A stretch of 6,398 nucleotides of DNA, from the NCBI GenBank assembly GCA_013694685.1, contig JACDBY010000394.1, forward strand, positions 1-6,398. The letters are read 5' to 3'. The position numbers and the translations under genes are program-made. The stretch comes from Actinomycetota bacterium. Its GTDB lineage: Bacteria; Actinomycetota; Thermoleophilia; Gaiellales; Gaiellaceae. The notes under the pieces are model-generated. The model worked only from the letters and a program-made list of their open reading frames with translations, made no database searches and was not told where the DNA came from. Numbering within the stretch: position 1 is the stretch's first letter; each line of letters begins with the position of its first letter. Below, one piece after another: positions 1 through 5,529 of this stretch.

Positions 1-2
1 GC

Positions 3-686
3 TCACGTCCTCACTCCGCTGTGGAGCGCCACGATCGTGCCCCCGAGGAGGCGGAACCGGACGTCGCGATAGCCGCTCGTCTCCAGCAGGGCTACGAACT
101 CCTCGGCGCCGGGGAACCGCCGCACGCTCGCCGGCAGGTAGGTGTAGGCGCGACCACCGGGAAGCACCCTTCCGAGCACGGGGACGACCCGCTCGAACCA
201 GAGGGAGAAGAAGGGGCGCAGAGGCCCGCGAGGCCGGGTGATCTCGAGCACCGCGAGCCGGCCGCCGGGTCGCAGGACGCGGCCGAGCTCGACGAGCGCC
301 GCTTCGAGGTCGGCGACGTTGCGCACCCCGAAGCCGACGGTGACCGCGTCGAACGTCGCGTCGGGGAAGGGAAGGGACAACACGTCGCCCTCGACCCAGT
401 CGATCGTCTCGGACTTCTTGCGCGCCCGACCGAGCATCGCGGGCGAGAAATCGAGCCCTGTGACGACCCCGCCGCGACGCTCGGCCGCGAGCGCGAGGTC
501 ACCGGTGCCGCAGCACGCATCGAGCACCCGGTCGCCCCGTTGCACGACTGCCTCGACCGTGAGTCGCCGCCACGACCGGTCGAGCCCGGCCGTCATGACG
601 CGGTTCATCAGGTCGTACACGGGCGCGATCCTGTCGAACATCCGTCGCACTTCGTGCGACGCTAGTAGACCCTCCTGGTGCGTCAC
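3..686 (-). CDS. menG: Demethylmenaquinone methyltransferase (MenG/UbiE family)
   Basis: This 227-residue soluble class I SAM methyltransferase should methylate the ring carbon of demethylmenaquinone, the last step of menaquinone synthesis, at the cytoplasmic membrane face. Family marks are all present: the N-terminal MFDRIAPVYDLMN block (residues 16-28), the SAM-binding motif LDACCGTGDLA (55-65), the acidic residue D79 of GLDFS, the UbiE/MenG signature GFGVRNV (118-124), LRPGGRL (138-144), YTYLPAS (181-187) and the C-terminal GGTIVALHSG (215-224). Length is normal for the family. The GTG start is supported by an AGGAG Shine-Dalgarno six bases upstream (693-697) and overlaps the ubiX stop as GTGA, so translation is probably coupled. 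UbiE enzymes can also act on ubiquinone precursors; menaquinone is preferred here because of the GC-rich Gram-positive-like context and the PDWF bc complex nearby. Confidence 0.93.
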   Translation of the reverse strand: MTHQEGLLASHEVRRMFDRIAPVYDLMNRVMTAGLDRSWRRLTVEAVVQRGDRVLDACCGTGDLALAAERRGGVVTGLDFSPAMLGRARKKSETIDWVEGDVLSLPFPDATFDAVTVGFGVRNVADLEAALVELGRVLRPGGRLAVLEITRPRGPLRPFFSLWFERVVPVLGRVLPGGRAYTYLPASVRRFPGAEEFVALLETSGYRDVRFRLLGGTIVALHSGVRT

Positions 687-1312
687 GAGGCTCTCCTAGG
701 CACTTCCGGCCGAAGGTCGGAAGAGCCCTCACCCCACCGGCGGACGAGGTCGGTGTCGATCCCGAGCTGATCGAGGCAGCGGGCGACGACGAAGTCGACG
801 AGATCCTGCACCGACTCGGCCCCGTGATAGAAGCCCGGCGCGGCGAAGAGGATCACCGCGCCCGCCTCGTTCAGGGTGGCGAGCCCGCGGAGGTGGATCG
901 ACGAGAGCGGTGTCTCGCGTGGCACGAGGACGAGGGTGCGACGCTCTTTCAACGCCACCGAGGCAGCACGATGGATCAAGTTCGACATCGCGCCGCTCGC
1001 GAGCATCCCGACGGTCGACATCGAGCAGGGGCAGACGACGTAGGCGTCGACCTTCGCCGAGCCGCTCGCGTACGGGCTCTTCCAGTCGTCTGCGCCGTAG
1101 ACCGTGACGCTATCCGACCCGTCACCGAGGAACCGGGCGAGCACCTCGTCGCGCGGCAGCGTCGCGTCGCGATAGAGCTCGGTCGCCAGCACTTCGATCC
1201 CCGCCGACGAGGCGCAGAGCCCTATCTCGGCGCCGGCTCCGAGCAAACGGTCGAGAATGCCCTTCGCGTACGGCGCGCCCGAGGCGCCGGTGATCCCGAG
1301 GAAGACGCGCAT
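683..1312 (-). CDS. ubiX: Flavin prenyltransferase UbiX
   Basis: This 209-residue protein should join a dimethylallyl group to FMN, giving the prenylated flavin that UbiD decarboxylases need. The N-terminus has the flavin-binding ITGASGAPYA (7-16). The conserved core follows: PCSMSTVGMLASG (95-107), NLIHRA (111-116), LKERRTLVLV (121-130), RETPLS (132-137) and FYHGAE (161-166). W77, S83, R115, K122, R132, E133, Y162 and R178 sit at a constant offset of seven from the residues I recall as active-site positions in Pseudomonas UbiX (W84, S90, R122, K129, R139, E140, Y169, R185), so the enzyme looks intact. The ATG has no Shine-Dalgarno, but a TAGGCT box lies seven bases upstream, suggesting a leaderless transcript. 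Its stop overlaps the menG start. The presumed client UbiD is encoded beyond the qcr genes. In futalosine-pathway genomes this homologue serves menaquinone synthesis. Confidence 0.94.
   Translation of the reverse strand: MRVFLGITGASGAPYAKGILDRLLGAGAEIGLCASSAGIEVLATELYRDATLPRDEVLARFLGDGSDSVTVYGADDWKSPYASGSAKVDAYVVCPCSMSTVGMLASGAMSNLIHRAASVALKERRTLVLVPRETPLSSIHLRGLATLNEAGAVILFAAPGFYHGAESVQDLVDFVVARCLDQLGIDTDLVRRWGEGSSDLRPEVPRRAS
687..699 (-). promoter_or_regulatory. Strong Shine-Dalgarno of menG inside ubiX
   Basis: Read on the minus strand, AGGAG (693-697) is followed by AGCCTC and the GTG start at 686, a six-base spacing. It lies inside the 3' end of ubiX and fixes the menG start. It is the best-placed ribosome binding site in the window; most other genes here have weak or no such site. 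Confidence 0.7.
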
Positions 1313-1319
1313 CCAGCTG

Positions 1320-1325
1320 AGCCTA
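1320..1325 (-). promoter_or_regulatory. Candidate -10 box of ubiX (leaderless type)
   Basis: TAGGCT fits the TAnnnT pattern of actinobacterial -10 boxes. It is followed by CAGCTGG and then the ATG of ubiX, so transcription would begin at or within a base of the start codon. This agrees with the absence of a Shine-Dalgarno. No convincing -35 box is seen; the tandem repeat occupies that region. The neighbouring bases resemble the box before ubiD (TACACTCAGC versus TAGGCTCAGC). The assignment is by pattern only. Confidence 0.45.
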
Positions 1326-1326
1326 G

Positions 1327-1378
1327 CCGGGGGCCGGTCACGGACTGGCGCCGGGGGCCGGTCACGGACTGGCGCCGG
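1327..1378. repeat. Perfect 24-bp tandem duplication (2.2 copies) upstream of ubiX
   Basis: Two identical 24-base units abut at 1327-1350 and 1351-1374, and the first four bases (CCGG) recur at 1375-1378. Each unit contains GGTCACGGACTGGCG and ends and begins so that GGCGCCGG is formed at the junctions, giving a GGCGCC palindrome per copy. The block fills most of the 81-base gap between qcrC and ubiX and ends one base before the putative ubiX -10 box. It does not lie in a gene. It may be a slippage duplication or a duplicated operator for ubiX-menG. Confidence 0.9.
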
Positions 1379-1393
1379 AGGCAGGCGCCTTGC

Positions 1394-2215
1394 CTACTTG
1401 CCGCCCTTGGAGGCGTCGAGGAACGTCGCGAGCTTCGTCAGGTTCTCGTCGCCCAGGTAGGCGTACGAGATCATCACGTTGTTCCCGTACTGGGCCGGGT
1501 TGGCCACGTACGACTTGAAGAAGTCGATTCCGCGGTCCGAGGCGCCGACATCCGTCAATTCGGGCGCGCCGAGGTTCGCGTTGCCTTCGCCCGTGTAGAC
1601 ATGGCAGTTCATGCAGCCCGACTGCGCGAAGAGCGTCGCGCCCTCGACAGCCGTGTCGTTCCCGGTGAACCCCTGCGTCTCCGCCCACTCGCCGATCGTG
1701 CCGGCGGCGATGATCTCGGCTCCGAGCGCCTCCTTGGCCGTCGCGCCCTTCCACGTCAGGACGCCCATCGAGATCACGACGAGGATCGCGGCGACGAGTG
1801 CCACCGGCCGCCGACCGAGCCGCCGCTCGGGGCGCCGGTCGTAGAAGGGCAGGGCGATGAGGAGCACGAGGAGGATCGTCGGGATGCCGACCGTGCCGAG
1901 AAAAACGGACTCGGGCCACTTGAAGATGCGGAGGAGGTAGAAGAGGAAGTAGAAGAACCAGTCGGGACGCGGGACGAACTCGATCGTCCCCGGATCCGCC
2001 TCGTCGGTGTACCAGGGGCCGAGGATCCCCGCCTCGGTGCCGTCGGCCGTGTAGTACCAGACGCACGCGAGGCCGATGATCATGGCGACGACGAGGAGCG
2101 ACATCAGCGTGTCGTGCCATATCGCGTACGGGAAGAAGGGCTTCCCCTCGCGCTCGACGTCCTCCTTGTAGCGCTTGTGCTCGGCGCGGTTGCGTTCCTT
2201 CAGCGGGACTGCCAC
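1394..2215 (-). CDS. qcrC: Menaquinol:cytochrome c reductase, subunit IV/cytochrome c fusion
   Basis: This 273-residue protein joins the C-terminal half of cytochrome b (subunit IV-like) to a cytochrome c domain, the layout known from Bacillus QcrC. Three membrane helices are visible at about 36-54, 105-123 and 137-153. Before the second lies the Qo-site motif PDWF (84-87), the counterpart of PEWY in ubiquinone or plastoquinone complexes. The C-terminal domain carries one heme c motif, CMNCH (201-205), and a probable axial Met248 in NVMISYAYL. It should take electrons from the Rieske centre and pass them to an oxidase or soluble cytochrome c outside the membrane. The GTG start shares one base with the qcrB stop (TAGTG). 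An AGGAG lies only two bases before it, too close for normal initiation, so reinitiation after qcrB is likely. Confidence 0.92.
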   Translation of the reverse strand: MAVPLKERNRAEHKRYKEDVEREGKPFFPYAIWHDTLMSLLVVAMIIGLACVWYYTADGTEAGILGPWYTDEADPGTIEFVPRPDWFFYFLFYLLRIFKWPESVFLGTVGIPTILLVLLIALPFYDRRPERRLGRRPVALVAAILVVISMGVLTWKGATAKEALGAEIIAAGTIGEWAETQGFTGNDTAVEGATLFAQSGCMNCHVYTGEGNANLGAPELTDVGASDRGIDFFKSYVANPAQYGNNVMISYAYLGDENLTKLATFLDASKGGK

Positions 2216-3003
2216 TACTCCTGCCCCCCGTCGCTCGCCGGGGTGCCCGGCTCACGGATCAGACCCTGCCGCGAGCCGTCCGTCTCGGGGCGCGGGCGCC
2301 CGGCTGAGCTGCTCGACCACGGCGGCGAGGTGACGCCGAGCCGGACGACGAGGTACAGGTGCAGCCCGATGAGCGCCATGATCGCGCCCGGGATCAGGAG
2401 CATGTGCAGGGCGTAGAATTTCGCGAGGGTGTCGGGACCGATGTCGAGCCCGCCCTGCAGGAACTGGGCGAGGAACGGACCCGCAAAGGGCGCGGTCGCG
2501 TTGAGGTTGATCCCGACCACGGTCGCCCAGTAGGCCGTGTTGTCCCACGGCAGCAGGTAACCGGTGAAGCCCTCGAGCATCCCGAGGGCGAGGAGCAGGA
2601 CGCCGATGATCCAGTTGAGCTCGCGCGGGTACTTGTAGGCGCCGAACAGGAACGTGCGCGCCATGTGGAAGAACATGAGGATGATGAAGACGCTCGCGCC
2701 CCACTTGTGCATCCCGCGCACGAGCCAGCCGAGCGTCACCTCCTCGGTGATGTTCTGCACGGAGGCGTAGGCGGACGCCGGGTCAGGCTTATAGTAGAAG
2801 GCGAGGACGACGCCGGTCACCGCCTGGACGATGAACGCCGTCAGCGTGGCCGCGCCGAGCGTCTGCGCCCAGCTGATGTCGTGCGGCACCTTGCGGAAGA
2901 GGAACCACTTCGTGTAGCCGACGAGCCCCGACCGCTCCTCGAGCCAGTCAACCGGGTAGAGCGCCACCGCCTCGAGCTGTTGCCTACGGGTGGATTTGGC
3001 CAT
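2215..3003 (-). CDS. qcrB: Cytochrome b6-type subunit of the menaquinol reductase
   Basis: This 262-residue integral membrane protein is the N-terminal cytochrome b core with four helices (about 48-70, 100-120, 131-151 and 199-221). It should bind two b hemes and carry electrons across the membrane from the Qo to the Qi site. The heme ligands H99, H113, H200 and H215 are all present. The 14/15 spacing is that of cytochrome b6 rather than mitochondrial cytochrome b, and all four sit exactly 13 after the spinach b6 ligands. FTGYLLPWD (146-154) and KYPREL (124-129) are also b6-like. Two oddities: the cysteine that anchors heme ci in b6 is replaced by T48, and after the usual b6 end there is a hydrophilic tail of about 33 residues (230-262). 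The ATG directly follows the qcrA stop (TAGATG); no clear Shine-Dalgarno is seen, so translation is probably coupled. Confidence 0.94.
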   Translation of the reverse strand: MAKSTRRQQLEAVALYPVDWLEERSGLVGYTKWFLFRKVPHDISWAQTLGAATLTAFIVQAVTGVVLAFYYKPDPASAYASVQNITEEVTLGWLVRGMHKWGASVFIILMFFHMARTFLFGAYKYPRELNWIIGVLLLALGMLEGFTGYLLPWDNTAYWATVVGINLNATAPFAGPFLAQFLQGGLDIGPDTLAKFYALHMLLIPGAIMALIGLHLYLVVRLGVTSPPWSSSSAGRPRPETDGSRQGLIREPGTPASDGGQE

Positions 3004-3906
3004 CTAGCTGGTCGATCCCGGCGTCGGAATGGGGTAGAGCCACTTCTCGATCCCGTCCACGTGCACGCCCGGATACGCGCGGTAGTACTTCGAGATGCGC
3101 GCCTTGGCGCCCGTTCCGTCGACGTCACCGACGCTGAAGAGCCGTCCGAGGATCAGGTTGCCGTTCCGGATCGAGAACTCGTAGCGATCGAGCGACCGGA
3201 CGGGCGGCCCGGCGTTCCGGTTACCCTCCGAGTCGTAGAGACCGCCGTGGCACGGGCAGCCGAAGCTCGCGGCGAGCACCGGCCGGAGCTCGACGCCGTT
3301 CACCTCCTGCCTCGCCTCCTCGTCGATCGGCCCGTTCGGCTGCACCGGACAGCCGAGGTGGACGCACCGGCTGAAGATGGTCGTGAAGCTCGGCTCGCCG
3401 GCCTCCGTGCGCCCGTTGTTGCGGACGAACGCCGTCCGGCGCGTCACCTCGCCCAGGTCGGGATCCTCGAGGTAGGTCGCGATCACGTACTGCCCCTCGG
3501 GGAAGTTGGAGATCGGCCCGAGGTCGACCTCCTTCGTCTCGACGCGGTCGCCCACGAACGACGGCAGGACGCCGAACCCGAGGGCCGGGAGCGTCACCCC
3601 TGCGCCGATCAGGCCGCCGACACCGACGGTCGCGAGCGAGAGGAACGTCGCGCGGTCGGTCGTCGCGTTGAGATCCGCTTCGGTCGCCATCGCGGGCTTC
3701 GGCGCGGCGGCGACCGCCGGCGGCCGCTTGCCCGCCAGGTCGCGCACCCAGAGGCCGCCGAAGACGAGCGTCACGACGAGACCGATCACGAGCGCCGCCG
3801 TGCTGACGACGAGCCCGACGAGGACACATGCGATGCCGATGGCGAACCCGATCGGCCAGAGGCTCGGAGCCGGGAGGGGTGGTGTGTGCTGCTCTCGTTC
3901 GCTCAC
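3004..3906 (-). CDS. qcrA: Rieske iron-sulfur subunit of the menaquinol reductase, three-helix type
   Basis: This 300-residue protein should carry the [2Fe-2S] centre that takes the first electron from menaquinol at the Qo site. The cluster motifs are intact: CVHLGC (C181, H183, C186) and CPCH (C217, C219, H220), with C186 and C219 the likely disulfide pair. Two N-terminal helices (about 16-34 and 36-54) precede a third (about 90-112), the actinobacterial QcrA layout rather than the single anchor of most Rieske proteins. Before the third helix, where a twin-arginine motif would be expected, the sequence is DRATFLS (84-90), with only one arginine. About 40 residues follow the Rieske fold and end in a Pro-rich tail. 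The GTG start is 50 bases after ubiD; a GGAG (3921-3924) is 14 bases upstream, a long spacing. A good promoter lies just before it, so this gene likely heads the qcrABC operon. Confidence 0.94.
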   Translation of the reverse strand: MSEREQHTPPLPAPSLWPIGFAIGIACVLVGLVVSTAALVIGLVVTLVFGGLWVRDLAGKRPPAVAAAPKPAMATEADLNATTDRATFLSLATVGVGGLIGAGVTLPALGFGVLPSFVGDRVETKEVDLGPISNFPEGQYVIATYLEDPDLGEVTRRTAFVRNNGRTEAGEPSFTTIFSRCVHLGCPVQPNGPIDEEARQEVNGVELRPVLAASFGCPCHGGLYDSEGNRNAGPPVRSLDRYEFSIRNGNLILGRLFSVGDVDGTGAKARISKYYRAYPGVHVDGIEKWLYPIPTPGSTS

Positions 3907-3931
3907 TCGGTGCTCACGTGCTCCGTTCGTG

Positions 3932-3960
3932 ATTCAAGCGGTCGAGCCTGCTCGCGTCAA
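3932..3960 (-). promoter_or_regulatory. Candidate sigma70-type promoter of qcrABC
   Basis: On the minus strand TTGACG (3955-3960, five of six to TTGACA) and TTGAAT (3932-3937, four of six to TATAAT) are separated by 17 bases. The -35 box overlaps the ubiD stop codon TGA. Transcription would start near 3925, giving a leader of about 20 bases before the qcrA GTG. This is the best two-box promoter in the window. The spacer contains an inverted repeat, listed separately. Confidence 0.55.
3943..3954. promoter_or_regulatory. 12-bp inverted repeat in the qcr promoter spacer
   Basis: CGAGC-CT-GCTCG forms a perfect 5-bp inverted repeat around two bases, lying between the putative -35 and -10 boxes of qcrA. 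Its place suits a repressor or MerR-like regulator site, but short GC-rich palindromes arise often by chance here. Confidence 0.3.
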
Positions 3961-5483
3961 CGACGACCCGGCCAGATCGCCGGTCGTCGTCTTCGGGCCG
4001 CTCGCCGGCCATTCTGCACAGGTGGCTGGTCGGCGTGCAGGGACAACCCGAGCTCGTGCCAGCGCGCGTCAACGGCGGCCTTGACCTCGGGCGTCATCTC
4101 GATCTCGGGGGGCCACGCGCGGGTTCCTTCGTCAGGCCCCTTGGCCGTCGCGTCGAAGCCGATCTTCCCGCCGTAGCTCGGCAGCACCGAGGCATGGTCG
4201 AGCTGGTCGATCGGTCCTTCGACGAGCACGACGTCCCGCTTTGGGTCGACGTTGGCGCACACGTGAAAGAAGACCTGTCCGTAGTCGTGCACGTCCACGC
4301 TCTCGTCGACGACGACCACGGACTTCGAGAGCGAGAGCAGGCCGAGCCCCCAGACGGCGTACATCACCTTGCGGGCGTGGCCGGGGAAGCGCTTCCGGAT
4401 CGAGACGATGACGCAGTTGTGGAACGTGCCGGCGGTCGGCAGGTCGTAGTCGACGAGCTCGGGGACGCTCATGCGGATCGCGGGCAGGAAGATCCGCTCG
4501 GTCGCCTTTGCGAGCCATTCGTCCTCTGCAGGAGGCTTGCCGACGACGATCGACGGATAGATCGCGTTCCGTCTCATCGTGATCGCCGAGACGCGAAAGC
4601 GGGGGAACTCCTCCGGCGGCGTGTAGAAGCCGGTGTGGTCGCCGAACGGGCCCTCGAGCCCGACGTCGGACGCGTCGACCCAGCCTTCGAGCACGATCTC
4701 GGCGTTCGCGGGCACCTCGAGGTCGACGGTCTTGCACGCCACGAGCTGTACCGGCGAGCCCTTGAGGAAGCCGGCGACCATCAGCTCGCCGACGTGCTTC
4801 GGCAGCGGTGCGCTCGCGGAGTACGCCGTCACGGGATCGAGCCCGAGCGCGACCGCGACGGGAATCCGGCCGTCCGGCGCGGCAAGAAGGTCGGCGCGCC
4901 CGTCCTTGTGGATCTGCCAGTGCATGAACGTCGTGCGCCGGTCGACCTTCTGCATCCGGTACATCCCGACGTTGCGCACACCCGTCGTCCTATCCTTCGT
5001 GATGACCGCCGGCAGCGTAATGAAGCGACCTGCGTCGAGCGGCCAGCACCGCATGATCGGCAGCGCGTCGAGGTCGACGTCGTCCCCCTCGAGCACGACC
5101 TCCTGGCACGGCGCCCTCGAGACCGTCTTCGGCATCGAGTCGGCGATCGACTTGAGCGTCCCGAGCTTGCGCACCTTGTCGACGAGACCCTGCGGCGGGC
5201 TGAGCTCGAGCACCTCCTCGAGCTTCGCCGCGACGTCGCTGAGGCGGTCGACGCCGAACGCCATGCACATCCGCCGCTCGGTGCCGAACTGGTTGATGAG
5301 GAGCGGGAGCTTCGAGCCCCTGACGTTCTCGAAGAGGAGCGCGGGGCCACCCGCCTTTACCACCCGATCGGTGATCTCGGTGATCTCGAGCTCGGGATCG
5401 ACCTCAGCGACGACGCGGACGAGCTCCCCCTCGTGCTCGAGGAGCGCGATCCACTCGCGAAGGTCGGCTGCGGGGCTCGCCAT
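3957..5483 (-). CDS. ubiD: UbiD-family prenyl-FMN-dependent decarboxylase
   Basis: This 508-residue enzyme should remove a carboxyl group from an aromatic acid using prenylated FMN. The whole UbiD fold is recognisable: LREWIALLEHEGELVRV (8-24), a middle block with LPAVITKD (157-164), NVGMYRMQ (171-178), LEGPFGDHTGFYTP (276-289), and a C-terminal GGKIGFDATAKGPDEG (438-453). R176, E277 and D282 match the Arg-Glu-Glu/Asp catalytic set of the family. With ubiX and menG in the same locus, the most likely substrate is the prenylated 1,4-dihydroxy-6-naphthoate of the futalosine menaquinone route (the MqnL role); 4-hydroxybenzoate-type substrates cannot be excluded. The last 20 or so residues are Arg-rich (GRRAARRRR at 492-500), an unusual tail. 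The ATG has no Shine-Dalgarno but a TACACT box six bases upstream, pointing to a leaderless transcript. Confidence 0.93.
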   Translation of the reverse strand: MASPAADLREWIALLEHEGELVRVVAEVDPELEITEITDRVVKAGGPALLFENVRGSKLPLLINQFGTERRMCMAFGVDRLSDVAAKLEEVLELSPPQGLVDKVRKLGTLKSIADSMPKTVSRAPCQEVVLEGDDVDLDALPIMRCWPLDAGRFITLPAVITKDRTTGVRNVGMYRMQKVDRRTTFMHWQIHKDGRADLLAAPDGRIPVAVALGLDPVTAYSASAPLPKHVGELMVAGFLKGSPVQLVACKTVDLEVPANAEIVLEGWVDASDVGLEGPFGDHTGFYTPPEEFPRFRVSAITMRRNAIYPSIVVGKPPAEDEWLAKATERIFLPAIRMSVPELVDYDLPTAGTFHNCVIVSIRKRFPGHARKVMYAVWGLGLLSLSKSVVVVDESVDVHDYGQVFFHVCANVDPKRDVVLVEGPIDQLDHASVLPSYGGKIGFDATAKGPDEGTRAWPPEIEMTPEVKAAVDARWHELGLSLHADQPPVQNGRRAARRRRPAIWPGRR

Positions 5484-5489
5484 GCGCTG

Positions 5490-5495
5490 AGTGTA
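5490..5495 (-). promoter_or_regulatory. Candidate -10 box of ubiD (leaderless type)
   Basis: TACACT fits TAnnnT and is followed by CAGCGC and then the ubiD ATG, so transcription would start at about the start codon. No ribosome binding site is present between, in agreement with leaderless initiation. No clear -35 box is found 16-18 bases upstream. Confidence 0.45.
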
Positions 5496-5529
5496 GGGAC
5501 GGAGGGGGCCCCACAGGTCCGGCCCCTAC
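5493..5529. other. Nested inverted repeats between the methyltransferase and ubiD
   Basis: GTAGGG (5493-5498) and CCCTAC (5524-5529) form an outer inverted repeat. GGGGCC (5505-5510) and GGCCCC (5521-5526) form an inner stem of 6 bp with a 10-base loop. The right arms overlap each other, so only one stem can form at a time. The element covers the methyltransferase stop codon and abuts the ubiD -10 box. It lacks a T-run, so it is at best a weak terminator for the upstream gene or a regulatory site. Confidence 0.3.

Noticed and set aside
1327..1378. The tandem units considered as a CRISPR fragment
   Set aside because: The copies abut with no spacer and number just over two, so they are a tandem duplication.
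1379..1395. Near-palindrome AGGCA-GGCGCCT-TGCCT at the end of qcrC, considered as a terminator
   Set aside because: The stem is only 5 bp, it overlaps the qcrC stop codon, and no T-run follows on the minus strand.
824..2416. A 530-codon open frame on the plus strand
   Set aside because: It runs antisense to ubiX, qcrC and part of qcrB, with low-complexity Arg/Asp/Glu/Val-rich composition and no recognisable motif. This is a usual shadow in very GC-rich coding DNA.
3915..3920. CACGTG palindrome and GAGCAC direct repeat before qcrA
   Set aside because: Both are very short and expected by chance in this base composition, and they overlap the likely leader and start region without a known regulator pattern.
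2359..4176. A 605-codon open frame on the plus strand
   Set aside because: It is antisense to qcrB, qcrA and the 3' end of ubiD, all with clear family motifs. The product is charged, repetitive and lacks domain features.
3..5483. Reading ubiD, ubiX and ubiE-like genes as a ubiquinone pathway
   Set aside because: The bc complex has the PDWF motif and split b6-type layout of menaquinol oxidisers, and no other ubiquinone gene is present. The same families serve the late futalosine menaquinone pathway.
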